Positions 34,576-46,803 are shown, counted from the first letter of the stretch. The stretch: 64,000 nt of DNA from Cytobacillus sp. IB215665 (GCF_033963835.1 NZ_JAXBME010000012.1:1-64000), one strand, 5' to 3'. Notes: generated from the letters alone by a model not told the origin. Numbers and translations are program-made.

Positions 34576-35382
34576 TTATAAAACAGCATTTTCTTTCAGT
34601 TGATTTTGATTAATGACATGGTCAATTGCTTCATTAACTGAATTTACAACATAATTAGCTTCCTTTTTAACATCTGGATGTGCTTCAGCCATTGCATAAC
34701 TATTTGTAGTTAATTTAAACATAGGAATATCGTTAAAAGAATCTCCTATACATGCAATTTCATCAGTAGATAAATTAAGGTGATTTAGTAAATTTTGTAT
34801 AGCATTACCTTTACTAATGTTTTTTGGCATCACATCTAAACAATTTTCTTCAGATACAAAAGCATCGAGTTGTGTAGGGAACAGCTCTAATAAGTTTTTT
34901 TCATGTTTTTGTACGTCATAGCCACCAATAATTATTTTTGTTGGTGCCATTCCTGCTTTCATTTCTGCTAATAAATCTGGTTTTTCAACTATTGGGAAAA
35001 ACATACGACCTTGTATTCTTTCAATATGCTCATCAATTTTCTCAGCATAATTAGTATTGTCATGACAAACCAATGTAATGATGTCGTTCTGGTCACGTGT
35101 GTACTTATATATGTCATGAGCAATTGCTGGAGAAAATGTTGCGTGATGCAATACTTCGTTGTCATTTGTAATTACAAAGGCCCCATTTTGGCTAATGCGG
35201 TGAAAGTGATCGTTCACGACCTTTAAAACCTCAAGGACTTCAGGCTCCATTCGTCCAGTTGCGATGGCAAATGAAATATTTTGCTCATTAGCTCTTTTTA
35301 GGGCATCTATATCTTCATCGGTTACTTGCTTATTAAAATTCAATAATGTCCCATCTAAGTCAGATACAATAAGTTTTATCAT
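34576..35382 (-). CDS. Cof-type HAD phosphatase
   Basis: The 268-residue protein has the HAD motifs in order: VSDLDGTLLNFNKQV (nucleophile Asp near residue 8), FAIATGR, a C2B-type cap domain, Lys in ISKGNAIQNLL and IGDSFNDIPMF. It belongs to the Cof subfamily, which removes phosphate from sugar phosphates or flavin precursors. The substrate cannot be read from the sequence. It stands alone, and GGAGG precedes the ATG. Confidence 0.92.
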   Translation of the reverse strand: MIKLIVSDLDGTLLNFNKQVTDEDIDALKRANEQNISFAIATGRMEPEVLEVLKVVNDHFHRISQNGAFVITNDNEVLHHATFSPAIAHDIYKYTRDQNDIITLVCHDNTNYAEKIDEHIERIQGRMFFPIVEKPDLLAEMKAGMAPTKIIIGGYDVQKHEKNLLELFPTQLDAFVSEENCLDVMPKNISKGNAIQNLLNHLNLSTDEIACIGDSFNDIPMFKLTTNSYAMAEAHPDVKKEANYVVNSVNEAIDHVINQNQLKENAVL

Positions 35383-35573
35383 TAATTATCCCTCCAATAT
35401 AAAAGTGATAACATAATTGAAGTTCGTTGTAAATGGAAATGCATTTTTCAGAAAATTTAATGTATAACTTTGACTCAACACAGTGTTGGTTATGAGCTAA
35501 TTTATTTGTAGAATAAAATGTGTATTTTAGATAAAATTTACTAATTATATCTTATAGATAGAAGGTGATGTCA

Positions 35574-36206
35574 TTGAAGAAAATATTGTATTGTTTGTTG
35601 GCTTCATTCATAATGTCTAGTTGCACGAATGCCCAAGAACCGAGTAGTAACGAAGCTGTTACGATTATGCCAATAGAGGTAGATCAAAGAGAAAAAAATT
35701 TACTTGACTCAATAGCTGGAGATCAATTGTTTGCATTTGATGTTAAGGTAAATGATAAAACGACTGAAGAGCAATATTTAAATATTAGTATCGATTATTA
35801 TGAGAATGGGGATCTATTAAAAGAAGTTGCTGGAATGGGTGTTCAATTGGTTAAAGATGTAAACACCGTCCTAATAAGTAGGGTAGAGGAAGAATTAAAT
35901 GATGATAAGTATATAAGATGGGGTGGAGCAGTTGTTACTGAATCAGGATTTAGTAAGTTTAAATCAAATATGATATTAGCTAACAACAATTCTGGACGTG
36001 CATTGTCCTCCCAATTATCAAATGAGAGATTACTTTATGAAAACAAGCCGCAAATTGTAGCATACATTATTAATCATCATGAACGTTCAATTAGTGCAAC
36101 TAATAACGTGTTTGATGGTGTTGAAAAGGAAATAAATAGGATCATTCAACAGTATGAAAGTGTCTACTTCGTGACAGTAGAACTCGATAGTAAGAATGAA
36201 AAGTAA
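35574..36206 (+). CDS. Unknown lipoprotein
   Basis: The 210-residue product starts MKKILYCLLASFIMSSC, a lipoprotein signal with the Cys near residue 17, and continues with a soluble alpha/beta domain without membrane segments. I do not recognise the family. The start is TTG 35574, since GAAGGTGA lies five bases upstream; ATG 35568 and GTG 35565 overlap that site. It sits just upstream of glcT but is probably not related to it. Confidence 0.7.
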   Translation: MKKILYCLLASFIMSSCTNAQEPSSNEAVTIMPIEVDQREKNLLDSIAGDQLFAFDVKVNDKTTEEQYLNISIDYYENGDLLKEVAGMGVQLVKDVNTVLISRVEEELNDDKYIRWGGAVVTESGFSKFKSNMILANNNSGRALSSQLSNERLLYENKPQIVAYIINHHERSISATNNVFDGVEKEINRIIQQYESVYFVTVELDSKNEK

Positions 36207-36288
36207 ATAACTAGCTATTTCCATTGACGAAGTACTACCTCTTTCGTTACTATGTAGCCAAGTGTGTGTTGTAAAAGGAGGGAGCACC

Positions 36289-37134
36289 TTGCAGAACTTT
36301 ACCGTCGTAAAAGTGTTAAATAATAATGTGCTCATAGCTAAACATGAATCATATGGAGAAGTGATCGTCATTGGTAAAGGCATTGGCTTCGGCAAAAAGA
36401 AGAACGATGACATACCACAGTCGACAATTGAAAAAATGTTCGTTTTAAAAAGTGAGAAGGAGCAAGAACAGTATAAAAAGTTAATACCAAATATCGATGA
36501 AGACTTTATAGCTATTATGAATGATATAATTCATATGATTAATAAGCGATTAAATAAGCCATTAAACGAGCATATTCATATAGGCTTAACAGACCATCTA
36601 GCATTTACAATTAAGAGGCTTGAAGAAGGATTAGAAATACATAACCCATTTTTATTAGAAACACATGCGTTGTATCCGAAGGAATATGAAACAGCTTCAG
36701 CTGTTGTAAAGTTTCTAGAAGAAACTTTACACGTATCACTTCCAGAAGGAGAGATTGGCTTTATTGCACTGCACATACATAGTGCAATTACAAATCGAAA
36801 TTTACATGAAGTTAATCAAAACTCTCAACTCATACATAAGTTAATTGAAATTATTGAAGATTCGTTAGAAGTAAAAGTGAATTATTCTGATGTGAATTAT
36901 TTACGACTTGTACGTCATCTGCAATTTGCAATAGAGCGAGTCAAATCTGGTGAACTTGTAGTTGAACCAAAAAAATTAGCTGAGGTATTGAAAGAAGAAT
37001 ATCCGTTGTGTTATAATGTTGCTTGGAAGTTGATCAAAGTTATGCAGCAAACGTTACAATTACCAGTCTATCATGCAGAAGCAGTGTATTTGACATTGCA
37101 TTTGCAAAGGCTTTCAACCAAAACTGAATTATAG
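36289..37134 (+). CDS. glcT: Transcriptional antiterminator GlcT
   Basis: GlcT binds the RNA antiterminator before ptsG and allows transcription when glucose is present. The 281-residue protein has the RNA-binding domain (about 1-55, starting MQNFTVVKVLNNNVLIAKHE) and two PRD domains (about 60-170 and 175-281), whose His residues are phosphorylated by the PTS (for example in HIHIGLTDHLAFTIKR). The TTG at 36289 is preceded by AAAAGGAGGGA, so the apparent upstream extension is not used. Its target lies 14 bp after its stop. Confidence 0.95.
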   Translation: MQNFTVVKVLNNNVLIAKHESYGEVIVIGKGIGFGKKKNDDIPQSTIEKMFVLKSEKEQEQYKKLIPNIDEDFIAIMNDIIHMINKRLNKPLNEHIHIGLTDHLAFTIKRLEEGLEIHNPFLLETHALYPKEYETASAVVKFLEETLHVSLPEGEIGFIALHIHSAITNRNLHEVNQNSQLIHKLIEIIEDSLEVKVNYSDVNYLRLVRHLQFAIERVKSGELVVEPKKLAEVLKEEYPLCYNVAWKLIKVMQQTLQLPVYHAEAVYLTLHLQRLSTKTEL

Positions 37135-37147
37135 GTATTATACTTTA

Positions 37148-37176
37148 CGTGTTACTGATTCGATCAGGCATGAGTA
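37148..37176 (+). promoter_or_regulatory. GlcT ribonucleic antiterminator (RAT) site
   Basis: ACGTGTTACTGATTCGATCA and the following GGCATGAGT match the B. subtilis ptsG RAT almost base for base. Binding by GlcT would stop the overlapping terminator from forming. Confidence 0.92.
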
Positions 37177-37243
37177 AAGAAATGATATAAACAACAGGTG
37201 TATTCTCTGTTGTTTACCATTTTCTTACTCATGCCTGTTTTTA
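37165..37243 (+). terminator. GlcT-controlled leader terminator of ptsG
   Basis: CAGGCATGAGTAAAGAAATG pairs with CATTTTCTTACTCATGCCTG, followed by TTTTTAT. An inner AACAACAG/CTGTTGTT stem extends it. Its left arm overlaps the RAT, the classical antitermination design. Confidence 0.92.
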
Positions 37244-37314
37244 TTTGTTTAAAAAGTAATCGTTTGCACAATATAACATTATGAGCAGCTTTCGAATATT
37301 TCATCCATGATTAG

Positions 37315-39399
<2,085 letters not shown>

Positions 39400-39556
39400 T
39401 TTACCATTTTCTAAAGTAAGCTGATAAAGAGGACCAGGTCTTGCTTCTAAATGATTGGTGATACTACAAATGTTAGCCGAGTTATAGATGTAGGACCTGA
39501 GATAAATTATCCTAAGTTACTTTATTCAATGGGACATTCAAAAGGAGAGATAATTA

Positions 39557-39823
39557 ATGGCAAACAAAACATTTTCTATTACTAGTGACACAGGAATTCA
39601 TGCTCGTCCAGCGACAGCATTAGTTCAAGCAGCTGGGGGATTTCAATCAGACATTAATTTAGAATATAACGGCAAAACAGTAAATCTTAAATCTATTATG
39701 GGTGTCTTATCATTAGGAATTCCTAAAGGAGCTACGATTACTATTTCTGCTGAAGGTTCAGATGAAAACGAAGCATTAACGAAAATAGAAGCAACAATAA
39801 AGGAAGAAGGATTAGGTCAGTAA
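39557..39823 (+). CDS. ptsH: Phosphocarrier protein HPr
   Basis: The 88-residue HPr passes phosphate from enzyme I to EIIA domains. His15 is in [13 protein letters not shown] and the HPr-kinase site Ser46 in [12 protein letters not shown]. Ser46-phosphorylated HPr is the CcpA corepressor, which ties it to the cre site of the GH30 gene. AAAGGAG precedes the ATG, and the stop overlaps the ptsI start. Confidence 0.97.
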   Translation: MANKTFSITSDTGIHARPATALVQAAGGFQSDINLEYNGKTVNLKSIMGVLSLGIPKGATITISAEGSDENEALTKIEATIKEEGLGQ

Positions 39824-41544
39824 TGATTAAACAAATTAAAGGCATTGCCGCATCATCAGGAATTGCAATTGCAAAAGCATTTCGATTAGAAGAACCAGAG
39901 TTGAACATCGACAAGCGTACGATAGTCAATACAGATGAAGAATGTGCTCGGTTTGACGCAGCAGTAGAGTCGGCAAAAGGTGAGTTACAGCAAATTAAAG
40001 ATCGTGCCTTTGACGAATTAGGGGAAGATAAGGCAGCCATTTTTGCTGCTCATTTACTTGTATTAAGTGACCCAGAGTTATTAAATCCCGTGAAAGACAA
40101 AGTTGTAGCAGAAAACGTTAATGCAGAATTTGCTCTACAAGAAGTAGCAAGCATGTTTGTAACGATGTTTCAACAAATGGACAATGATTATATGAAAGAA
40201 CGTGCTGCAGATATTAGAGATGTCACAAAACGTGTACAAGCTCACTTATCTGGTGTATCGTTAGCTAACCCTAGTATGATTTCAGAAGAAGTCGTAATCA
40301 TTGCAGAAGATTTAACACCATCCGATACCGCGCAATTAAATAGGAATTATGTGAAAGGATTTACGACTGATATAGGTGGTAGAACTTCACATTCAGCTAT
40401 CATGGCTCGTTCTATGGAAATTCCTGCAGTTGTCGGAACAAAAACGATTACAAGTGATGTGAAAAATGGTGATATAATTATTGTTGATGGACTTGAGGGC
40501 CAAGTTATTGTTAATCCATCTCAAGAGCTTATTTCACAATTTGAGCAAAAGAAAGCTTCATTTGAAGAGCAAAAAGCAGAGTGGGCAAAGCTCGTTAACG
40601 AAAAGACTGTTACTGATGATGATCATCATGTAGAGTTAGCAGCAAATATTGGGACGCCAAATGATGTTGTCGGCGTTAAGAATAATGGTGGCGAAGCAGT
40701 CGGCTTATATCGTACTGAATTTTTATATATGGGTCGTGACAATTTTCCTTCAGAAGATGAACAGTTTGATGCGTATAAAGCAGTACTTGAAAATATGGAA
40801 GGAAAACCTGTCGTCGTCCGTACGCTAGATATCGGTGGTGATAAAGAGCTTCCTTATCTAGATTTGCCGAAGGAAATGAATCCATTTCTGGGCTACCGTG
40901 CTATCAGGCTTTGTTTAGAGGAACAGGATATTTTCCGTACACAGTTGCGTGCTCTACTAAGAGCTAGCACTTTCGGTAATTTAAAAATCATGTTCCCAAT
41001 GATCGCAACATTAGAAGAGTTTAGGCAGGCGAAAGCAGTATTAATAGAAGAAAAAGAAAAGTTAGTTGCTGATGGTGTCAGTGTATCTGAGAGTATTGAA
41101 TTAGGAATGATGGTTGAAATCCCTTCTACAGCAGTTCTTGCTGATCAGTTTGCAAAGGAAGTAGACTTTTTCAGCATAGGCACGAATGATCTTATTCAAT
41201 ACACTATGGCGGCTGACAGAATGAACGAACAGGTGTCATATTTATATCAACCTTATAATCCAGCTATTTTACGCTTAGTCAATATGGTTATTGAAGCTGC
41301 TCATCAAGAAGGAAAGTGGGTTGGTATGTGTGGTGAAATGGCTGGCGATCCAATCGCTATTCCAATTTTACTCGCATTAGGATTAGATGAATTTAGTATG
41401 AGTGCGACATCAATATTACCTGCAAGATCACAGCTGAAACGTTTATCAAAAGCAACAGCTGAAAGCTATAAAGAGAAATTACTTTCAATGAGCACAACAG
41501 ATGAGGTTGTTCAGTTTGTGAAAGAAACATTTCATGTAGAATAA
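39823..41544 (+). CDS. ptsI: PTS enzyme I (PEP-protein phosphotransferase)
   Basis: The 573-residue enzyme takes phosphate from phosphoenolpyruvate and gives it to HPr. The active His190 is in [16 protein letters not shown]. The PEP-binding barrel has [13 protein letters not shown], the [10 protein letters not shown] segment and GMCGEMAGD. Its ATG overlaps the ptsH stop (TAATG), so the two are translated together. A strong terminator follows. Confidence 0.97.
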   Translation: MIKQIKGIAASSGIAIAKAFRLEEPELNIDKRTIVNTDEECARFDAAVESAKGELQQIKDRAFDELGEDKAAIFAAHLLVLSDPELLNPVKDKVVAENVNAEFALQEVASMFVTMFQQMDNDYMKERAADIRDVTKRVQAHLSGVSLANPSMISEEVVIIAEDLTPSDTAQLNRNYVKGFTTDIGGRTSHSAIMARSMEIPAVVGTKTITSDVKNGDIIIVDGLEGQVIVNPSQELISQFEQKKASFEEQKAEWAKLVNEKTVTDDDHHVELAANIGTPNDVVGVKNNGGEAVGLYRTEFLYMGRDNFPSEDEQFDAYKAVLENMEGKPVVVRTLDIGGDKELPYLDLPKEMNPFLGYRAIRLCLEEQDIFRTQLRALLRASTFGNLKIMFPMIATLEEFRQAKAVLIEEKEKLVADGVSVSESIELGMMVEIPSTAVLADQFAKEVDFFSIGTNDLIQYTMAADRMNEQVSYLYQPYNPAILRLVNMVIEAAHQEGKWVGMCGEMAGDPIAIPILLALGLDEFSMSATSILPARSQLKRLSKATAESYKEKLLSMSTTDEVVQFVKETFHVE

Positions 41545-41566
41545 ATGTATATTAGAGGATAAAATT

Positions 41567-41612
41567 AAAGAAACTGATTTGAAGTTGAATTTGAAATCAG
41601 TTTCTTTTTGTT
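41567..41612 (+). terminator. Terminator of ptsGHI
   Basis: AAAGAAACTGATTT pairs with AAATCAGTTTCTTT and is followed by TTGTTGG. It lies 22 bp after the ptsI stop codon. Confidence 0.88.
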
Positions 41613-41722
41613 GGTTTGTTAAAATTTCAGAAAAATCTGAAAAAAACTTGACGGAAAGCGATATTTTCTCCATAATGATTATACGCATCATATAGGTAGA
41701 AGCACATTTGGCGACATGCTAA

Positions 41723-41883
41723 AATGCTCTTTTCGTAAACTTTGTTGTAACAATTCCTAAACTAGATGATAAGTCGATTCATACAAAAGTCAACGTTTTA
41801 TAAAAGAAAAGATGGAATGAAATGTAGGTTTATACGTGCTTATACCTTAGTGCGAAAACCAACACTCGCGAAAACAGTCTTAC
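41723..41883 (+). repeat. Dispersed MITE-like repeat, copy 9
   Basis: TGCTCTTTTCGTAAACTTTG begins it. AAAAGAAAAGATGGAATGAA, TTATACGTGCTTATACCTTA and GCGAAAACAGTCTTAC follow in the family order. It is the first of three adjacent copies. Confidence 0.8.
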
Positions 41884-41885
41884 TT

Positions 41886-41982
41886 ATAATGGACAATGAG
41901 TTTTATGAGAGCTCAAACGTTGTAACTGTAGAAAAAATGACTCAAACGCTGTACGTATATGTTAGAACGTAATTGCTAAAAC
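41886..41982 (+). repeat. Dispersed repeat, copy 10 (partial)
   Basis: GTAGAAAAAATGACTCAAAC, GCTGTACGTATATGTTAGAA and CGTAATTGCTAAAACAACAC match the core and right half. The left end is missing, and it lies between two other copies. Confidence 0.5.
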
Positions 41983-42122
41983 AACACTTATAAATCTTGT
42001 TGCTATTGCAATTACATTAGAACAGCAAGCTTACATTCACTAAGGAAAGATGACACAAACGCTTGGTGTATAAGAGGGGACTTGTTTGTGCGCTAAACAA
42101 CTGATCGTGAGAAAACAATCTG
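41983..42122 (+). repeat. Dispersed MITE-like repeat, copy 11
   Basis: CTTGTTGCTATTGCAATTAC and ATTAGAACAGC match the left half. AAGGAAAGATGACACAAACG, GTGTATAAG and GTGAGAAAACAATCTG match the rest. It is the third member of the array and ends just before a small-gene ribosome site. Confidence 0.7.
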
Positions 42123-42141
42123 AAAAAAGGAGAGTGGTTAT

Positions 42142-42351
42142 TTGTCTGTCAGAAAAAAGGTGAAATTTAAAAATAACCTACAGGATGTACTGAAATTATT
42201 TTTGCTTTTACTTTTCACATCCATATATTTACTAACACATTCAATTCAAATGACAGCATTAATCACACTACCAATCTTTTTATTAATTATAGGAATTTTA
42301 TATTATAAAAAAACTGATAATGACAACAAAAACGAGCAAACTATGCGATAA
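42142..42351 (+). CDS. Unknown small membrane protein
   Basis: The 69-residue product starts (TTG) MSVRKKVKFKNNLQDVLKLF and has two predicted helices, near residues 17-33 and 37-53. A charged tail KKTDNDNKNEQ follows. AAAAGGAGAGTGG precedes the start. The family is not recognised. It lies directly after three copies of the dispersed repeat. Confidence 0.6.
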   Translation: MSVRKKVKFKNNLQDVLKLFLLLLFTSIYLLTHSIQMTALITLPIFLLIIGILYYKKTDNDNKNEQTMR

Positions 42352-42440
42352 CCCAATAAGACCGTTTACAAATGCTTTCATTATAATGACTTAACAATGG
42401 GTTAACCGTCTTTCGAATACTTATTAGGAGTGTTTATTGA

Positions 42441-42689
42441 GTGTACATGAAATTATCAAAAGAGTCTCAGGATGACATAATAACTAATATCCAAAGATAT
42501 TTCTATGATGAGCATAGTGAGGAAATTGGTGAATTAGCGGCGAGGAATTTGTTAGATTTCGCCATGAAAGAACTTGGTCCACATTTTTATAATGCTGGTG
42601 TAAAAGATAGTATACGTATTATGACCCAAGGAATTTCTAACATAGAAGATGATATGTATTCTCTACTCAAAAAAGAAACGAACGACTAA
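42441..42689 (+). CDS. DUF2164 protein
   Basis: The 82-residue protein matches DUF2164, with MKLSKESQDDIITNIQRYF near its start and LLDFAMKELGPHFYNAGVKD in the middle. Function is unknown. The GTG at 42441 is taken as the start because AGGAG lies ten bases upstream; the ATG two codons later lies 16 bases from it. Cytosolic location is predicted. Confidence 0.88.
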   Translation: MYMKLSKESQDDIITNIQRYFYDEHSEEIGELAARNLLDFAMKELGPHFYNAGVKDSIRIMTQGISNIEDDMYSLLKKETND

Positions 42690-42787
42690 ACTAGTAAATA
42701 ATAATTGACAACAAATTCGTTTTACACATAAAATAGTTATTAGATAGTAGATACTTTAGTTATGTATTAATGAAAGAGAGAATATGT

Positions 42788-43231
42788 ATGTCGATTAAAT
42801 TGGAAAATCGTATTGGAAAGATTGCCATTCAGCTTGTTCTAAGTGTAGACGAAACTGACGTTTCTCAACAGCAGTATCCCTCCTCTTGGAGTATGTGTGT
42901 AGGTAAAGTAGGCTCAATGGAATCCAATAAAGTCGTAGCTGCAATTGAAACTGCAGCAAGGAAAAATGGCATGATTGATGGTGAATTATACCGAGAATCA
43001 CATGCGTTGTACCATGCAATTATTGAGGCGCTTCATGGAGTTACGAGGGGGCAAGTTCAATTAGGCTCTGTTCTACGCACAGTTGGTCTTAGGTTTTCAA
43101 TCGTTAGAGGTAAACCGTATCAAAATGATGCTGAAGGAGAATGGCTTGCCGTTGCTTTGTACGGTACCATTGGTGCCCCAGTAAAAGGGAATGAACATGA
43201 AGCAATTGGTTTAGGGATTAATCACATATAA
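42788..43231 (+). CDS. hutP: Hut operon regulatory protein HutP
   Basis: HutP is a hexameric RNA-binding antiterminator activated by L-histidine and magnesium. The 147-residue protein matches B. subtilis HutP along its length, including [40 protein letters not shown] and [18 protein letters not shown], which hold the His residues that bind metal. ATG 42788 follows GAAAGAGAG. It is followed by a terminator with TAG triplets and then hutH. Confidence 0.95.
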   Translation: MSIKLENRIGKIAIQLVLSVDETDVSQQQYPSSWSMCVGKVGSMESNKVVAAIETAARKNGMIDGELYRESHALYHAIIEALHGVTRGQVQLGSVLRTVGLRFSIVRGKPYQNDAEGEWLAVALYGTIGAPVKGNEHEAIGLGINHI

Positions 43232-43287
43232 TCACACTACAACCAAAGGTTCATGCTTTATTGATTGAATAAAAAACTCATATATGC

Positions 43288-43358
43288 CCATAGTTTTATA
43301 GACATTAGGGGGCTATATCTAGGTATAACATTTTGTTAACTAGATATAGCCCCTTTTG
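43288..43358 (+). terminator. HutP-controlled terminator between hutP and hutH
   Basis: GGGGCTATATCTAG (43309) pairs with CTAGATATAGCCCC (43340), followed by TTTTGTG. TAG triplets occur before and within the stem (for example in CATAG, ATAG, TTAG, CTAG), as in the HutP-binding RNA of B. subtilis. HutP with histidine would open it. Confidence 0.85.
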
Positions 43359-43402
43359 TGATTTGTGCTTTAATTAACTAAAGAGATTTGGAGTGGATTA
43401 GA

Positions 43403-44953
43403 ATGAGTGTGTTCGTAAATGAGGTCGAAGAAAAACAAAGAAAGATGGTGGACGGACTGATTATGTTAACTGGACAGACACTGACAATTACTGATATGAG
43501 ACAAATATTAAATGACAATATAAAAGTTACAGCTTGTTCAACTAGTATGGAAAAAGTTAAAAAGAGCAGAGAAGCTGTAGAAAGAATTGTATCCGAAAAG
43601 AAAGTAATCTACGGAATCACAACTGGTTTTGGTAAATTTAGTGATGTTTTAATAGATGCTAAAGATGTAGAGGAGCTACAATTGAATTTAATCCTTTCTC
43701 ATGCTTGTGGAGTAGGTGAGCCATTTCCAGAGGTTGTGTCACGTGCAATGCTTGTGTTGAGAGCCAATGCCCTATTGAAAGGAGTATCTGGTGTTCGACC
43801 AATAGTAATTGAAACATTATTAAAGTTAGTAAACAACCAAATTCATCCTGTCATTCCTCAGCAAGGATCACTAGGTGCAAGTGGAGATCTGGCTCCACTA
43901 TCACATTTAGTATTACCACTACTTGGTGAAGGGAATGTGTATTATCAAGGTGAAATACATCCTGCAAAAGATGTGTTAGCTGAAGTCGGCATTTCACCGA
44001 TTGTATTACAAGCAAAAGAAGGTTTGGCTTTAATTAACGGAACACAAGCCATGACAGCTATGGGTGTTGTAGCCTACATTGAGGCAGAAAAATTAGCAAT
44101 TCAAGCTGACTGGATTGCATCATTAACAGTTGAAGGCTTGCGAGGTATAATAGATGCATTTGATAACGACATTCACGAAGCTAGAGGGTATCAAGAGCAA
44201 ATTCATGTAGCTGAAAGAATAAGAAAGATATTAGATCAAAGTAAGCTTACGACCCATCAAGGAGAAATACGAGTACAAGATGCCTACTCGATACGCTGTA
44301 TACCCCAAGTGCATGGAGCGACATGGCAAACATTATCTTATGTGAAAGAAAAACTTGAAATAGAAATTAATGCAGCAACGGATAATCCGCTAATTTTTGA
44401 TGATGGTAACAAAGTCATTTCTGGCGGGAACTTTCACGGCCAACCGATTGCTTTTGCAATGGATTTTCTTGGCATTGCCATGGCAGAACTTGCGAATATT
44501 TCTGAACGCCGTATTGAAAGGTTAGTAAATCCTCAATTAAATGACTTACCTCCTTTTCTCAGTCCAGAGCCAGGACTTCAGTCAGGAGCTATGATCATGC
44601 AATACAGTGCAGCGTCCCTAGTATCGGAAAATAAAACACTCGCACACCCGGCAAGTGTTGATTCGATACCATCATCTGCAAATCAAGAAGACCATGTAAG
44701 TATGGGGACCATCGGCTCAAGACACGCTTATCAAATTATTAACAATGTACGTCGAGTGTTGGCTATTGAGTTAATCTGTGGTATGCAGGCAGTAGAATAC
44801 CGTGGAGAAGAACAAATGGCTCCGCTAACTCGCAAACTATTTGAAAATGGGAGAAACGTTGTTCCATCAATTAAGAAAGATAGAGTGTTTGCTATAGATA
44901 TAGAAGCGTTAGCTTTGTGGATGAAGGAAGAAAAAGTGACTCATAATGTTTAA
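43403..44953 (+). CDS. hutH: Histidine ammonia-lyase
   Basis: The 516-residue enzyme converts L-histidine to urocanate and ammonia. The MIO cofactor forms from Ala-Ser-Gly in [16 protein letters not shown], and [13 protein letters not shown] holds the catalytic Tyr. [20 protein letters not shown] is also conserved. It follows hutP through a regulated terminator, but a strong terminator comes right after it and hutU, hutI, hutG and hutM are not in the window. The start at 43403 follows GGAGTGG. Confidence 0.96.
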   Translation: MSVFVNEVEEKQRKMVDGLIMLTGQTLTITDMRQILNDNIKVTACSTSMEKVKKSREAVERIVSEKKVIYGITTGFGKFSDVLIDAKDVEELQLNLILSHACGVGEPFPEVVSRAMLVLRANALLKGVSGVRPIVIETLLKLVNNQIHPVIPQQGSLGASGDLAPLSHLVLPLLGEGNVYYQGEIHPAKDVLAEVGISPIVLQAKEGLALINGTQAMTAMGVVAYIEAEKLAIQADWIASLTVEGLRGIIDAFDNDIHEARGYQEQIHVAERIRKILDQSKLTTHQGEIRVQDAYSIRCIPQVHGATWQTLSYVKEKLEIEINAATDNPLIFDDGNKVISGGNFHGQPIAFAMDFLGIAMAELANISERRIERLVNPQLNDLPPFLSPEPGLQSGAMIMQYSAASLVSENKTLAHPASVDSIPSSANQEDHVSMGTIGSRHAYQIINNVRRVLAIELICGMQAVEYRGEEQMAPLTRKLFENGRNVVPSIKKDRVFAIDIEALALWMKEEKVTHNV

Positions 44954-44962
44954 GTATGATTG

Positions 44963-44992
44963 AACCCCACTTACAAAGTGTGGGGTTTTTTT
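44963..44992 (+). terminator. Terminator of hutH
   Basis: AACCCCAC pairs with GTGGGGTT, followed by TTTTT. It lies ten bases after the stop codon. Confidence 0.88.
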
Positions 44993-45038
44993 GAAACGAT
45001 GACTTGTTCAAGAGGGGGATTTAGATCGTACTTTGCTT

Positions 45039-45202
45039 TAGGCTGTTTTTGCATTAATGGTTGCTTTTCGTACTAAGAACCAAACACGTACACAACCAGA
45101 GTTCGTGGCATCTTTTCTTCTGTACAACAACGACTACCCATATTAAACCATTTATGGTTCTAATTACATAACAATAGCAACACAGTTTACGAAAAGAGCC
45201 TT
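45039..45202 (-). repeat. Dispersed MITE-like repeat, copy 12 (full length)
   Basis: On the minus strand it begins AAGGCTCTTTTCGTAAACTG and runs through GTTGTACAGAAGAAAAGATG and CCACGAACTCTGGTTGTGTA to ATGCAAAAACAGCCTAA. Of all copies it is probably closest to the family consensus, at 164 bp. Confidence 0.9.
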
Positions 45203-45318
45203 GATTTAAGAGCTTTAGCGCTCCATCTCTACAGCTTTTTCCTTATCAGATGGGAGAGACTCCATTCGGAAGATATAGGCGTTTTCGAAAAGAAACTATA
45301 AGTAATTTCTATTTATGA

Positions 45319-45485
45319 TTGGCTGTTTTCGTATTAATTGTTGTTGCTTGTACTAAGATTTAAAAATATACACAACTAGAGTTTGTGGCATCTTTTCTTT
45401 TCTAAAATGATGACCAACATGTAAACGACATGTTACGGTTCAAATTTGGTAACAATGGCAACAAAGTTTAAAAAGATCGTTAGGA
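45319..45485 (-). repeat. Dispersed MITE-like repeat, copy 13
   Basis: On the minus strand TTTAAACTTTGTTGCCATTG, AGAAAAGATGCCACAAACTC, TAGTTGTGTATATTTTTAAA and AATACGAAAACAGCCAAT follow the family order. It lies 116 bp from copy 12 in the same orientation. Confidence 0.85.
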
Positions 45486-45579
45486 TTTTAACTTAGTGAC
45501 AGTCAACTAATTGCATTAAATGATAAAATAATGAACATAAACATTATAATATGAGGAAATAGTGAAGGGGATGTTATGC

Positions 45580-46452
45580 ATGTTAAGAAAAGAAAAGACA
45601 GAGATTGGTTTTATCGGAACGGGTGTAATGGGTAACAGTATGGCAGGTCATTTAGTTGATGCGGGTTACAAGGTAGCGCTATATACGCGTACGAAGGAAA
45701 AAGCGCAAGACTTATTGGAAAAAGGGGCTATGTGGAGAAATAGCGTTGAAGAGCTCGCACAAGAAGCAAATGTGATCTTTACAATGGTAGGATATCCACA
45801 TGATGTAGAAGAAGTTTATCTTGGAGATAACGGTATATTAAGTCATGTAAAACCAGGTACATATGTCATTGACATGACGACATCGACTCCTACTCTTGCT
45901 AAAAAAATTTATGAAAAAGCGAAGAAAAAAAATATATTCTCTTTAGATGCACCAGTGTCTGGTGGTGATATTGGGGCACAAAAGGCGCAGCTAACGATTA
46001 TGGTAGGTGGAGATGAGCAAGTGTTTACTACTTGTAAACCGATTTTAGAAATAATGGGCAAGAACATAATTTTGCAAGGGGAAGCAGGATCAGGACAGCA
46101 TACTAAGATGTGTAACCAAATTGCGATTGCTACAAATATGATTGGTGTCTGTGAAGCAGTTGCTTACGCAGAAAAAGCTGGCTTAAATCCTTCAAAAGTG
46201 TTAGAGAGTATATCGTTTGGAGCTGCGGGGAGCTGGTCATTAAGTAATTTAGCACCGAGAATCATTGATGATAATTTTGAGCCAGGGTTTTATGTGAAAC
46301 ATTTTATTAAAGATATGGGAATTGCGCTAAATGAGGCGGAAGCAATGGGAATGCAAACACCAGGGTTAAGCCTAGCTAAATCAATGTATGACAAACTAGC
46401 AAAAAAAGGTGAAGGGGAAAGTGGAACACAAGCATTGTATAAGTTATATTAA
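45580..46452 (+). CDS. ykwC: NAD-binding beta-hydroxyacid dehydrogenase (YkwC-like)
   Basis: This 290-residue protein is of the 3-hydroxyisobutyrate / tartronate semialdehyde reductase family. The Rossmann motif is IGFIGTGVMGNSMAGHLVDA, the substrate signature DAPVSGGDIGAQKAQLTIMV and the catalytic Lys in SGQHTKMCNQIAIA. It closely follows B. subtilis YkwC. The substrate is unknown. ATG 45580 follows AAGGGG at nine bases. Confidence 0.9.
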   Translation: MLRKEKTEIGFIGTGVMGNSMAGHLVDAGYKVALYTRTKEKAQDLLEKGAMWRNSVEELAQEANVIFTMVGYPHDVEEVYLGDNGILSHVKPGTYVIDMTTSTPTLAKKIYEKAKKKNIFSLDAPVSGGDIGAQKAQLTIMVGGDEQVFTTCKPILEIMGKNIILQGEAGSGQHTKMCNQIAIATNMIGVCEAVAYAEKAGLNPSKVLESISFGAAGSWSLSNLAPRIIDDNFEPGFYVKHFIKDMGIALNEAEAMGMQTPGLSLAKSMYDKLAKKGEGESGTQALYKLY

Positions 46453-46589
46453 ACCTTCATAATTTACTGTTTATTGATTTAAATAAGCCTACAGTTTAGC
46501 TGTATAAATAATTTCATTCCTAAACGAATAAATATACCATGACTTGATAATAATAGGTGGGTAAATCTATTATTATGGAGGTATTAGGA

Positions 46590-46766
46590 GTGGCAAAAAG
46601 AACGAACAAAAATGATGCAGAACAAAAAAACAAACAAGGATTTGACAGTAGTACGATTGATACTGAATTTAGCCATGAATTTGGAAGTGCTAATGCAAAT
46701 CGTGCACAAAAAGAAAAAACAAAACGAGAGAATGCCTCAAAAAATAATGGATTATATGAAGGATAA
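46590..46766 (+). CDS. Small spore-type protein, gamma-SASP-like
   Basis: The 58-residue hydrophilic product starts (GTG) MAKRTNKNDAEQKNKQGFDS and contains DTEFSHEFGSANANRAQKEK. The EF-x-(H/S)-EF-(G/A)S-x-N pattern is like one repeat of gamma-type small acid-soluble spore proteins. The match is partial, so the family is tentative. GGAGG lies eight bases before the GTG. A terminator follows. Confidence 0.6.
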   Translation: MAKRTNKNDAEQKNKQGFDSSTIDTEFSHEFGSANANRAQKEKTKRENASKNNGLYEG

Positions 46767-46803
46767 AAGCTGTCTCTATTGAAAAAATATTTAGTTTATC
46801 AAC

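Noticed and set aside
45039-45485. CRISPR-like array from repeated units
   Set aside because: The repeated units are 160 bp with diverged sequence and irregular spacing; there are no short identical repeats with unique spacers and no cas genes.
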